From positions 1,392,865-1,456,864 of the forward strand of contig NZ_LR027842.1 in assembly GCF_900607225.1 (NCBI RefSeq): 64,000 nt of DNA. Reading direction: 5' to 3'. Every line of letters begins with the position of its first letter. Positions within the stretch are counted from its first letter, which is position 1. Under the pieces are notes generated by a model that worked only from the letters and a program-made list of their open reading frames with translations, had not been told where the DNA came from and ran no database searches. The DNA is from [Pseudopropionibacterium] massiliense. GTDB lineage: Bacteria; Actinomycetota; Actinomycetes; Propionibacteriales; Propionibacteriaceae. Below, piece after piece: positions 43,617-51,618 of this stretch. A program made the position numbers and the translations under genes.

Positions 43617-45187
43617 GTGACGGCCTTCAAGACCTCCGGCCAGGTCCGGTCCATCCGCTTCCCGCCCAGGGAGATCAACCCGAGGGCGGCCAGGACGCCC
43701 AGAACCGGTCCCACCGGCAGGAACACCCAGCCGAGCAGCGGGAAACGGTAGGACGCGAAGACCATCCCCACCACCGGAAGCAGCAGGACCACGGAACCGA
43801 GCATCTGGAGCACGCTGGCGAGGAAAGCCGCCCCTTGCCCCTTCGAGGTGCTGGCGAACGGATTGGTGCCCGGCGGGGGAGCGGTTCCGTTCAGGAAGGA
43901 ACTGACCAGCAGACTCATCCCCTGGTTCGCGATCAAGGCGCCCAGGCCCAGCCCGAGGGCGAACGGGAAGACACCCCACGCTCCCAGCAGCGCCGATGCC
44001 AGCACCACGGTGACCACGAACGTGCCGCCGTAGACCAAGGAATTCGCCATGAGACGGCCCAGCCGGTCCTCGAAACCCCGGATCCCGGAGACCGCGTGCA
44101 GCCACAACGCCGAACCATCCATGGGCGTGTCCTGCAGCGCCCCGATGCCCCCCATCCAGGTGGCCAGGGCAACCACCAGCCACAGGAGCTCCGGCACCGG
44201 TTTCTCGTCCCGGACCATGTTCACGAAAACCACGAAGAAGGGTGTGGCCATGACCACCAGCACCGAGGCGAACCGGCGCGGATCGCGTCGCAGGTACCGC
44301 AGGTTCCGGGCCGCGATGGCCCCGGCGGGACCCGGGGGAAAGAGCCGGTCCAGCCAGGGCGAGGACACGGTCGGGGCGCCGCTGCCGGCGCTCGGCAGGG
44401 GAGCGGTCAGGGCCTGGTCCAGTTGCCTGGACCACACCCAGGTCATCGCCACGAGCAGCACCAGGGTCAGGGCGAGCCGCAACGCCGCCAACCCGGGCCG
44501 CCCGGCCGCCAGGTCGACGGGCAGCGCCCAGGCCCACCCCATCGGAGTCCAGCCGGCTGCACCGCCCACCAGATCGACGGTTTCCCAGGTCAGGCCGAGA
44601 TCGAACATTCCGCGGCCCAGCAGCGGGGCACCCCAGCTGACCGCGATCAGGCCGAGCAGGATCACCACGTACAGGATGTCCCGGCTCCTGCGGGCCGCCA
44701 GCCAGCGCGACAGGGCGGTCACCAGGATCCGGCCGGCGAGCATTCCCGTCACCACTCCGAGAACCGTGGAAACGATCCCGGCGATCGCCAGCAGCGGATC
44801 GGTGGCCCAGCCGATCACGAAGCCGCAGCAGACCAGGAGGGTGAAGATTCCGGGCAGGGTGAGCAGGTCCGAGACCAGCAGCGGAACCACCAGGTCACGG
44901 GACCGGAGCGGGAACAGCACCAGGCGCTGCGGGGACACGGAATCATCCATGGCGAAGAACAACACCGACCCGAAGGTCCACACCAGCACCAGAACGGCAC
45001 CCGCCGCGAGCATCACGGGGGAACGCGCATCGGGCAGGAACCGCAAGGAGGCCAATCCCACGGTCAGGCCGATGAACAGCGGCAGCATCATCAAGGCGAG
45101 CAGCACGTATCCGACCGCCGCCCACGGGCTGCTCCTGAGCGCGGAGAGCTGGGAGCGAAGCCTCACAGCGACGAGTGGCGCAACCAT
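43604..45187 (-). CDS. ABC-2-type transporter permease
   Basis: 527-aa membrane protein with about twelve hydrophobic segments, arranged as two similar halves, and a long hydrophilic central region (~residues 265-310). The soluble loop DAR-rich start is VRLRSQLSALRSSPWAAVGY. Pairs with the ATPase gene that overlaps it upstream by 25 bp. Likely exports a small molecule or drug; substrate unknown. Confidence 0.8.
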   Translation of the reverse strand: MVAPLVAVRLRSQLSALRSSPWAAVGYVLLALMMLPLFIGLTVGLASLRFLPDARSPVMLAAGAVLVLVWTFGSVLFFAMDDSVSPQRLVLFPLRSRDLVVPLLVSDLLTLPGIFTLLVCCGFVIGWATDPLLAIAGIVSTVLGVVTGMLAGRILVTALSRWLAARRSRDILYVVILLGLIAVSWGAPLLGRGMFDLGLTWETVDLVGGAAGWTPMGWAWALPVDLAAGRPGLAALRLALTLVLLVAMTWVWSRQLDQALTAPLPSAGSGAPTVSSPWLDRLFPPGPAGAIAARNLRYLRRDPRRFASVLVVMATPFFVVFVNMVRDEKPVPELLWLVVALATWMGGIGALQDTPMDGSALWLHAVSGIRGFEDRLGRLMANSLVYGGTFVVTVVLASALLGAWGVFPFALGLGLGALIANQGMSLLVSSFLNGTAPPPGTNPFASTSKGQGAAFLASVLQMLGSVVLLLPVVGMVFASYRFPLLGWVFLPVGPVLGVLAALGLISLGGKRMDRTWPEVLKAVTYEK

Positions 45188-45930
45188 TGCAGCGTCTCCT
45201 CCCCGGCCATCCGGCCCTGGCCGACCAGTTCCACGAATCTCTGTTGGAGGGTCCCGTCACCCCGGACCTGGTCGACGGTTCCGGAGACCAGGATGCGCCC
45301 GGCAGCCATGATCCCGACCCCGTCGCAGATGTTCTCCACCAGCTCCATGACGTGGCTGGACAGCAGCACCGTGCCACCACCGTCCACGTAGTCACGCAGC
45401 AGGTCGCGGATGACCTGACCGGAAACCGGATCCACGGCCTCGAGAGGTTCGTCGAGGATCAACAACCTCGGAGCGTGAATCAGGGCGCTGGCCAGCGAGA
45501 TCTTCTTCGTCATGCCTGCCGAGTAGTCGGCGACCAGCTTGTCGGCGGCGTCCGCCAGATCCAGCACGCTCAGCAGCTCCCGCGAACGCTCCACCACGAC
45601 CTCGGGGGCGAGGCGACGCAGCCGACCGTTGTAGCGGAGCAGTTCGGCGCCGGTCAGGCGGTCGAACAGCAGCACTCCGTCGGGCAGCACCCCGATGTGT
45701 TTCTTGGCGGTCACCGGATCGGCCCAGACGTCGTCACCGAGTACCCGGGCCGTTCCGGAATCGGGCCGGAGCAGGCCACAGATCATGGACATCGCGGTGG
45801 TCTTGCCCGCGCCGTTCGGGCCGACCAGACCGAACAGATGCCCTTGGGGGATCTGAAGGCTCAGGTTGTCCACGGCCACCTTGGGGCCGAAGCGTTTGAA
45901 CAGACCATCCGTGACCAGAGCTGGGTTCAT
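45163..45930 (-). CDS. ABC exporter ATP-binding protein
   Basis: 255-aa ATPase of the ABC-2 exporter group. Walker A GPNGAGKTT (~residues 36-44), signature YSAGMTKKI (~133), Walker B LLILDEPLEAVDP (~153) and H-loop LLSSHVMELVE (~187). Start ATG 45930, 7 nt after TAGAGT with no Shine-Dalgarno, hence likely leaderless. Its 3' end overlaps the permease start by 25 bp. It sits downstream of the separate two-component operon, 40 bp from its last stop. Confidence 0.9.
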   Translation of the reverse strand: MNPALVTDGLFKRFGPKVAVDNLSLQIPQGHLFGLVGPNGAGKTTAMSMICGLLRPDSGTARVLGDDVWADPVTAKKHIGVLPDGVLLFDRLTGAELLRYNGRLRRLAPEVVVERSRELLSVLDLADAADKLVADYSAGMTKKISLASALIHAPRLLILDEPLEAVDPVSGQVIRDLLRDYVDGGGTVLLSSHVMELVENICDGVGIMAAGRILVSGTVDQVRGDGTLQQRFVELVGQGRMAGEETLQWLRHSSL

Positions 45931-45937
45931 GGCCACA

Positions 45938-45943
45938 ACTCTA
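45938..45943 (-). promoter_or_regulatory. -10 element for leaderless ABC ATPase gene
   Basis: TAGAGT on the minus strand, 7 nt before the ATG at 45930. The gene therefore probably has its own promoter, separate from the upstream two-component operon. Confidence 0.5.
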
Positions 45944-45970
45944 GGGATTCGCGGCCCACATCGGGTGGCA

Positions 45971-46645
45971 TCAGCGGGAGGACTGCGCATCGCGCAGGAT
46001 TATCACCAGCTGCACCCGGTCCCGGAGCTTGAGTTTCGCCAGGATCCGGGTGACGGTTTTCTTGACGGATTCGGGCTGGATGAACAGCCGCTCACCTATC
46101 TCGGCGTTGGTCATTCCTTGGGCGATGAGCGCCGCGACCTCGCGTTCCCGGGAGGTCAACAGTCCGAGGCGTTCCCGTGCCGCGCGTTGTCGTGGGGTGG
46201 TGGAGCGCGGCATGTGCCGTTCGAGCAGTTGCCGTGTGATGCGCGGGGTGAGGATTGCGTCGCCCGCGGCGACCGCCCGGAGCGCCTGGTGCAGATCGGC
46301 GGTCCGGGTGTCCTTCAGGAGGAAACCGGAGGCGCCGGCCCCGAGCGCACCGAAGGCGTAGTCGTCCTGGTCGTAGGTGGTCAACACCAGCACCTTGACC
46401 CCGGGATGGTTCCTGGCGATGGCGGCCGTGGCGTCGATGCCGTTCAGGACCGGCATCCGGACATCCATCAGGACCACGTCGGGACGGGGCATGCGCCGCC
46501 TTTCGATCTCGGCGAGCTGGTCGAGGGCGTCCCGTCCGTTCTCGGCCTGCGCGATCACCCGCAGATCATCGGCCTTGCCGATCATGAGGGCGAGCCCCAG
46601 ACGCGTGGCCCGCTGGTCGTCGACGATCATCACCGTCGTGGTCAT
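45971..46645 (-). CDS. NarL/FixJ-family response regulator
   Basis: 224-aa regulator. Receiver domain ~1-125 with phospho-acceptor Asp in VLMDVRMP (~57) and conserved Lys in FLLKDTRT (~107). The LuxR-type HTH is near 160-220 (LTSREREVAALIAQGMTNAE). Start ATG 46645 overlaps the kinase stop (ATGA). It probably controls the lantibiotic-type ABC transporter genes encoded upstream in the same operon. Confidence 0.94.
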   Translation of the reverse strand: MTTTVMIVDDQRATRLGLALMIGKADDLRVIAQAENGRDALDQLAEIERRRMPRPDVVLMDVRMPVLNGIDATAAIARNHPGVKVLVLTTYDQDDYAFGALGAGASGFLLKDTRTADLHQALRAVAAGDAILTPRITRQLLERHMPRSTTPRQRAARERLGLLTSREREVAALIAQGMTNAEIGERLFIQPESVKKTVTRILAKLKLRDRVQLVIILRDAQSSR

Positions 46646-47847
46646 GGCCGCTCCTTGGGCAGGACGGCGTGCAGACACCAGCCGCTCGCGATGGCCCCCG
46701 CGGTCAGGGCGCCGCCGCGGGAGGCGACGAGGCGGGTCAGGTTCGTCAGGCCGTGGCCGGGGGAACCTCGATCGTCCGCGCGGCCGTCGTCGGTGATGGT
46801 GATCGTCGTGGCGGTCGGGGCGTGGTCGAAGGCTACGGTGACCCGGGTCGCGTCCGTGGCGTGGCGCATGACATTGGTCAGGGCCTCGCGGACGATCGTG
46901 AAGGCCAGCCCCGCCAGGGCCGGATCGTCGGGTTGCGTGCCCGTCCTGCTCATTGCCACGGCGAGGCCGGTCCGCCGGGCGGTCGCCAGCAGCGGATCGA
47001 GGTCCTCCCAGGAGTGGGGGGCTGTCGCGTCCGGGAAACCGTCGGCGCGGGATGCAGGGTGGAGCGCGTCCACGGCCCGCCGGGTGTCGGCCAGTCCCTC
47101 CCGGGCCAGGGTGTTGATCGTGCCGATCGCCTCCTCGATGGCGGAATCTCCCGTGGTTTCCCGCAGCCCCTCGGACAGGGCGATGATGGCCGTCAGGTCG
47201 TGGCCGACGCTGTCGTGGAGTTCGGCGGCGATCTGCGCCTGGCGGCGGGCGGCATTGCGCTGATCGGTCAGCTGATTCTGCCGTGCCTGCGCCGCCAGTT
47301 CGGCGTCTCGATGACGCAGCAGCTCACGGCGCGCCCGGAAGGTGAGGGCCACGGCGACCACAGCCGTGAGAACGAACAGTGGCGAGATCATCCCCCCGAT
47401 GGATACCGCGTTCGATCCACCCCTGAGGGCCTCGGGGAGCATCAGGCACGCGGCTGCCGCACCGATCCCGGCGCAACACGCCGGTACACCGGCCCGGGAG
47501 GTCAGGGCATAGGTGCCCATCAGCAGGGGAAAGACGTAATAGCTGTGGGCCCCCGCCAGCACGAGGCCCGCCGTGAGCAGGACCAGGCCGGTGGCGACGA
47601 CCGTGATGAGCGGCCAGCGCCGCCGGAACAGCAGGGAGGAGATGCTGACAGCGGTGAGCATCATCCACCACGGGGTGGGTAGCACACCTCCCGCGTCCCT
47701 GAGATCCAGCAGCCGGTAGGTCATGAAGGCCTGGAACAAACCGATCATGCCGGCACCGATCCAGACGGGTTCAGAACTGGTGTGCCAGACCCCGGCGACC
47801 TGGTCGATGAAGGTCCTCGGGGCCTTGGGTGTCTGCGGCGCGCTCAT
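46642..47847 (-). CDS. Sensor histidine kinase (HisKA_3 family)
   Basis: 400-aa membrane kinase. About five to six N-terminal membrane segments (residues ~25-185) with little extracellular sequence, suggesting intramembrane sensing. The HisKA_3 dimerisation helix carries the phospho-His in AAELHDSVGHDLTAI (~208), and the HATPase domain contains NVMRHA (N box) and GHGLTNL (G box). Start ATG 47847 overlaps the preceding permease stop (ATGA). Cognate to the adjoining response regulator. Such kinase/transporter gene sets often sense cell-wall-active peptides. Confidence 0.92.
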   Translation of the reverse strand: MSAPQTPKAPRTFIDQVAGVWHTSSEPVWIGAGMIGLFQAFMTYRLLDLRDAGGVLPTPWWMMLTAVSISSLLFRRRWPLITVVATGLVLLTAGLVLAGAHSYYVFPLLMGTYALTSRAGVPACCAGIGAAAACLMLPEALRGGSNAVSIGGMISPLFVLTAVVAVALTFRARRELLRHRDAELAAQARQNQLTDQRNAARRQAQIAAELHDSVGHDLTAIIALSEGLRETTGDSAIEEAIGTINTLAREGLADTRRAVDALHPASRADGFPDATAPHSWEDLDPLLATARRTGLAVAMSRTGTQPDDPALAGLAFTIVREALTNVMRHATDATRVTVAFDHAPTATTITITDDGRADDRGSPGHGLTNLTRLVASRGGALTAGAIASGWCLHAVLPKERP

Positions 47848-48644
47848 GGGGTGCGGGCGGTCCTGCGCAGCAGCGCACTCGTCCACACCACAACCCAGGC
47901 CACCGCGATGGAACCCGCCACCAGCATGGAATCCATGGAGGCGATGCTATCGGGCTGCCGGGAGGCGAAGGCCGATGTGATCAGGGACAGCGGATACAGA
48001 CCTGCCAGTGGTGGTGCCACCAGACTCAGGGCGAATCCCCCGATGGTGGTCAGCAGCAGAATGCTCACGATCGCGGCGAAGGAGCTCGCGATGGTCCCGA
48101 CCCACATGACGAACACCTCGACGACCCACACCGACAGGGCGACGGGTACGACACGGGCCATGTACGGGCCGAGTTCCGCCGGGTTGAACCCGAGCAGCAA
48201 ACCGGTGAGGACGAACTCGGTGAGGAACACCAGGGTGGTCGCCAGCGCGGTCTGGAGGGTGTGCAAAAGCTTGCCCGCGACCATGGTGACCATCAGCCCG
48301 GAGGCCGACATGCGCTGCCAGTTCCGGCCCTCGTGTTCACCGGCGGCGCTCTGGGCGATGAAGGCGCCGACGGCCAAGGGTATGAAGAGCATCGACGACA
48401 TCAACGAGCCCTGCCCCCAGATGACGGCCCAGGTGGTCCCCTGGGCGAGAAACTCCGTGCGGTACTCCATGAACTGGGCATATCCGGAGAGCAGGCCGAC
48501 CGCGCACAGCAGGGCGAGCGCCGGCCAGTACCAGAGGTTCGAGGCCTTGCGGTTCTCCCACAACCAGGCCGCCCGCACCGAGGGGCGGCGCAGGGGTGGT
48601 CTCCAGTGTCCGGTGGGAAGACGATCGAATGTCATGGTGCTCAT
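47844..48644 (-). CDS. Lantibiotic-type ABC transporter permease subunit B
   Basis: 266-aa protein with about six membrane helices, resembling the MutG/SpaG-like second permease of lantibiotic-immunity or BcrB-like exporters. Start ATG 48644 (MSTMTFDRLPTGHW), preceded by AAGGAGA. It overlaps the preceding permease stop (ATGA) and the kinase start (ATGA). Family inferred from size, topology and operon context. Confidence 0.75.
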   Translation of the reverse strand: MSTMTFDRLPTGHWRPPLRRPSVRAAWLWENRKASNLWYWPALALLCAVGLLSGYAQFMEYRTEFLAQGTTWAVIWGQGSLMSSMLFIPLAVGAFIAQSAAGEHEGRNWQRMSASGLMVTMVAGKLLHTLQTALATTLVFLTEFVLTGLLLGFNPAELGPYMARVVPVALSVWVVEVFVMWVGTIASSFAAIVSILLLTTIGGFALSLVAPPLAGLYPLSLITSAFASRQPDSIASMDSMLVAGSIAVAWVVVWTSALLRRTARTP

Positions 48645-49405
48645 CGGTGATTCTCCTTGTACTTGACGATGAACCGGGAGATGCAAACCCAGGCGGTGGC
48701 TGCGAGAACCGCCCCGAGCGCGTTCACCCAGGGATGGGTGACGAGCGCGGTCTCCATGCCGGTTTGCCCGAGCAGCCGTGTGCTCACCGGATTCGCCGCG
48801 GCCGGCAACCCCCAGGGCAGCGCCCAGCCCAGCGGGGCCAGATACATGAATGGCAGGGCCGAGGAAACGATCCCGGCCACGACGGCCACTCCCAGGCCGA
48901 TCGCCTGCTTCTCCAAACAGGTAGCCAACGCCAGCTGCACCGCCATGGTGGCCACCGAGGCCGCGAGCAGCACGACCAGCCCCGGCCAGAACGCCTCCTG
49001 ATACCCCGCACCGTTCCTCAGCCCGAGCACCGGCCCGGCCGTGGCGAGGAGCCCGATGAACAGCGACTCACCCGCCGCGATGCTCGCGGAACCCACCACC
49101 AGTTTCGCCGTGAACCGCGTGGCTGCCCGCTGTTTGAGGGCCGTGAACAACTGATCCATGCGCTCCTCCGTGTCGAGCGTGACCAACCTGGAGGCCAGCA
49201 GGGCCGCGACGATGGGCATCAGCAGCAACCCCAGGTAGAGGGGCTCGGTGAAACTCAGAACCATCAGGCGCGCCTCCACCACGCCCGTGCTGCGTTTGAG
49301 CGCCATGGCGGCGAGCCAGAGCAGCTGAAGTGCGGTGGCCCCGGAGGCCATGAGCCAGTAGTGTTTGCGCTTCATCTTGCGGATCTCCATGCCGACGGCA
49401 GTCAT
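48641..49405 (-). CDS. Lantibiotic-type ABC transporter permease subunit A
   Basis: 254-aa protein with six membrane helices. The N-terminus (MTAVGMEIRKMKRKHYWLMA) and overall pattern match the first permease of lantibiotic-protection ABC transporters (MutE/SpaE-like, ABC-2 family). Start ATG 49405 overlaps the ATPase stop (ATGA). It forms a heterodimer with the following permease in the usual model. Substrate unknown. Confidence 0.77.
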   Translation of the reverse strand: MTAVGMEIRKMKRKHYWLMASGATALQLLWLAAMALKRSTGVVEARLMVLSFTEPLYLGLLLMPIVAALLASRLVTLDTEERMDQLFTALKQRAATRFTAKLVVGSASIAAGESLFIGLLATAGPVLGLRNGAGYQEAFWPGLVVLLAASVATMAVQLALATCLEKQAIGLGVAVVAGIVSSALPFMYLAPLGWALPWGLPAAANPVSTRLLGQTGMETALVTHPWVNALGAVLAATAWVCISRFIVKYKENHR

Positions 49406-50391
49406 CGTCGCACCTCCCGCCCGGCGAGAGGGTCGGTCAGTTCCAGGAAGGCCTGTTCCAAGCTCTTGCGCACCGTCTGGACCCGGAACAGGGTCTGGCC
49501 GGCCTGGACGATCCGGGTCACCAGGTCCCCGACGAGCGGATCGGGAAGCATCGGGGTGCGAATGACGCCGCCGATGACCCGATGCCTGATCCGGTGCGCC
49601 CTCAGGAGGGCGGAAACCCCGGCGGGATCGGCGACCGTGAACTCGATGACCCCCTCGTCCCGCAACCCGGACAACGACCCCTGGTAGCGCAACCTCCCCG
49701 AGTAGATGATGCCCACGGAGTCGGCCATCTGCTCGATCTCTGACAGGATGTGGGAGGAGACGATCACGGTCACCCCCTCCTGCCGGGCCAGGGCCACGAT
49801 CAGCTGCCGGATCTCGGCCACACCGGCCGGATCCAGGCCATTGGTCGGCTCATCCAGCAGGAGCAGCCGCGGATCCGCCAGCAATGCCATCGCCAAGCCC
49901 AGGCGCTGTTTCATGCCCATTGAGTACCGCTTGACCAGTTTGGAGTCCTGATCAGCCAGGCCGACCGTCCTCAGCGCGTACTGCACCCGGGTCCCGGGCA
50001 ACCCCAGGTAGTCAGCGAGCATCGCCAGGTTTTCCCTGCCCGACAGACTCGGGTAGTACGACGGCCCCTCGATCAGCGACCCGACGGTCCCGGCGGGTAG
50101 GGGCGACCCGGTTCCCACCGGGTGGCCCAGCACGCTCATCCTCCCCGAAGTCGGTTTCACCAGACCCAGCAGCAGTTTCATCGTCGTCGACTTTCCCGCA
50201 CCGTTCGGGCCCAGGAAACCGTAGACACCTCCTTGGGGAACCTGCAGACTGATTCCGTCCACCGCGGCGAAGTTCCCGTAGGACTTGGTCAACCCCTCGG
50301 TGGCAACCACGAGGCTCCCGAGTGGTTCCGGTCCGCGTGGCCCGTGCGGACTGCTCGAAGGCGGTTTTGGTGTCACTTCTGTCGTGTTCAT
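49402..50391 (-). CDS. Lantibiotic/bacitracin-type ABC transporter ATPase
   Basis: 329-aa ATPase of the BcrA/MutF group. Walker A GPNGAGKST (~residues 59-67), signature YSMGMKQRLGLAM (~156), Walker B LLLLDEPTNGLDP (~174) and H-loop VSSHILSEIE (~211). A poorly conserved C-terminal ~80 residues follow. Start ATG 50391 with GGAGAC upstream. First gene of the operon ATPase-permease-permease-kinase-regulator; divergent from the GntR gene. Confidence 0.9.
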   Translation of the reverse strand: MNTTEVTPKPPSSSPHGPRGPEPLGSLVVATEGLTKSYGNFAAVDGISLQVPQGGVYGFLGPNGAGKSTTMKLLLGLVKPTSGRMSVLGHPVGTGSPLPAGTVGSLIEGPSYYPSLSGRENLAMLADYLGLPGTRVQYALRTVGLADQDSKLVKRYSMGMKQRLGLAMALLADPRLLLLDEPTNGLDPAGVAEIRQLIVALARQEGVTVIVSSHILSEIEQMADSVGIIYSGRLRYQGSLSGLRDEGVIEFTVADPAGVSALLRAHRIRHRVIGGVIRTPMLPDPLVGDLVTRIVQAGQTLFRVQTVRKSLEQAFLELTDPLAGREVRR

Positions 50392-50443
50392 GTCTCCATG
50401 GGATCCCGCGGCCGGTTCCTTCCGCATCCCGTGGACGACAACT

Positions 50444-50513
50444 GTCCCCCTGGGGGGACCGAACCGGGTTGGCGGGGAGTGCCTCGAAGACCCAGAACCG
50501 GTTCCGTTACGAT
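50444..50513. promoter_or_regulatory. Operator/promoter region between exporter operon and GntR gene
   Basis: Contains a perfect 7-bp inverted repeat GTCCCCC/GGGGGAC (50444-50459), a 10-bp palindrome GAACCGGTTC (50495-50504) and a TACGAT -10 (50508-50513) for the GntR gene. The CCGGTTCC core recurs at 50412-50419, with a related GAACCGGG at 50461-50468. A palindrome just ahead of the -10 is typical of autoregulation. Confidence 0.4.
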
Positions 50514-50561
50514 CTTCCCCAATTCTCTGGTTGGTTCTGGGGGCCGAGGACAGGAAATTGA

Positions 50562-51272
50562 ATGCGGAGGTTGGGAGACGGGCAGCGCCGCCCGCGCACA
50601 GGGGTGACCAGGACAGCGGAGACCGTCGAACGGATCAAACAGTTCATAACGACCAACGGGCTTCACCCCGGTGACTGCCTACCCAGCGAATCCGACCTGT
50701 GTGACGGCCTCGGTGTTTCCCGTAGCTCGGTCCGGGAAGCCATCAGAACCCTCAGCACCCTCGAGATCGTCGAGGTCCAGCACGGCCGGGGAACCTTCGT
50801 CGGGAACGCCACCCTCCATCCTCTGGTGGAAACGCTGACCTTCCGCGTGGACATGCTCCCCGGAGAGAACCAGCAGGCGCTCCGCGAGGTGATCGAGGCG
50901 CGGCGGGGGATCGACCTGGGCGAGGCCGGGCAGGTCTGTTCCGCGCTCCGGGGTGCCAGCGACGAGGAGCTCCACCGGCTGGTCGACCGGATCGCCGGGG
51001 CGAGGAAGGAGGGAGAGGCTTTCGCGGAACTGGACCGCGGGTTCCACGTCACCCTCATGCGCCGCGCGGGCAGAAGGATCATCGCGGACCTGGTCGCGGC
51101 CTTCTGGGATGTCCAGGCCGCGACCCTGGCGAAGCTCCCGCCGGGCATCGTGACGGACCCGCCCGGCGCACACGCGGAGATCCTCGGGGCCGCCGAGGCC
51201 GGGGACGTGGACGGCTACCGGCGAGCGGTGCACACACACTACGAGCCCCTTCTCGAGAGGTTCCAGCGCTAG
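50562..51272 (+). CDS. GntR-family (FadR/FCD subfamily) transcriptional regulator
   Basis: 236-aa repressor. Winged HTH at residues ~15-80 (DGLGVSRSSVREAIRTLSTL recognition region) and an all-helical FCD effector domain at ~95-230, with His-rich metal/ligand positions such as RGFHVTLMRR and THYEP. Start ATG 50562 with AGGA upstream; an internal GTG at 50604 could also serve. Divergent from the exporter operon. The effector is unknown; FCD regulators usually bind small organic acids. Confidence 0.85.
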   Translation: MRRLGDGQRRPRTGVTRTAETVERIKQFITTNGLHPGDCLPSESDLCDGLGVSRSSVREAIRTLSTLEIVEVQHGRGTFVGNATLHPLVETLTFRVDMLPGENQQALREVIEARRGIDLGEAGQVCSALRGASDEELHRLVDRIAGARKEGEAFAELDRGFHVTLMRRAGRRIIADLVAAFWDVQAATLAKLPPGIVTDPPGAHAEILGAAEAGDVDGYRRAVHTHYEPLLERFQR

Positions 51273-51275
51273 GAT
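51270..51275 (+). promoter_or_regulatory. Candidate -10 for gatC
   Basis: TAGGAT overlaps the GntR stop codon (TAG) about 46 nt upstream of the gatC GTG, which has its own TAGGAGAAACC Shine-Dalgarno. No convincing -35. Confidence 0.4.
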
Positions 51276-51321
51276 TGGCCACGCCCGCGGCAGCGGGACC
51301 GCAGACCGATTAGGAGAAACC

Positions 51322-51615
51322 GTGGCCCTGACCCCTCAGGATGTGGCGCGGCTGGCAGCGCTTGCCCGGCTCGAGCTGACCGAGCCGGAATGCGCCGAGC
51401 TGGCCCCCGAGCTGGATGTGATCCTGGGCTCCGTGGCCCGGGTGGGCGAGGTGGCGGGGGGCGATGTCCCCCTCATGACCCACGCGCTTCCGCTGACCAA
51501 CGTGATGCGCCCCGACGAGGTGCGCGAATCCCTGTCCCAGCAGGCGGTGCTGGCGGGAGCCCCTGACGTCGAGGACGAACGTTTCCGCGTTCCCCGAATC
51601 CTGAGCGAGGACTGA
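51322..51615 (+). CDS. gatC: Aspartyl/glutamyl-tRNA amidotransferase subunit C
   Basis: 97-aa subunit that clasps GatA and GatB in the amidotransferase converting Glu-tRNA(Gln) and Asp-tRNA(Asn). N-terminal helix ALTPQDVARLAALARLELTE and C-terminal RVPRIL match the family. GTG start with AGGAGA seven bases upstream. Starts gatC-gatA-gatB, with gatA 4 nt away. Confidence 0.95.
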   Translation: MALTPQDVARLAALARLELTEPECAELAPELDVILGSVARVGEVAGGDVPLMTHALPLTNVMRPDEVRESLSQQAVLAGAPDVEDERFRVPRILSED

Positions 51616-51618
51616 GCA

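Noticed and set aside
43460-45391. Plus-strand 643-aa open frame opposite the ABC exporter genes
   Set aside because: Gln/Pro/His-rich frame without motif; the minus strand encodes a clear permease and ATPase.
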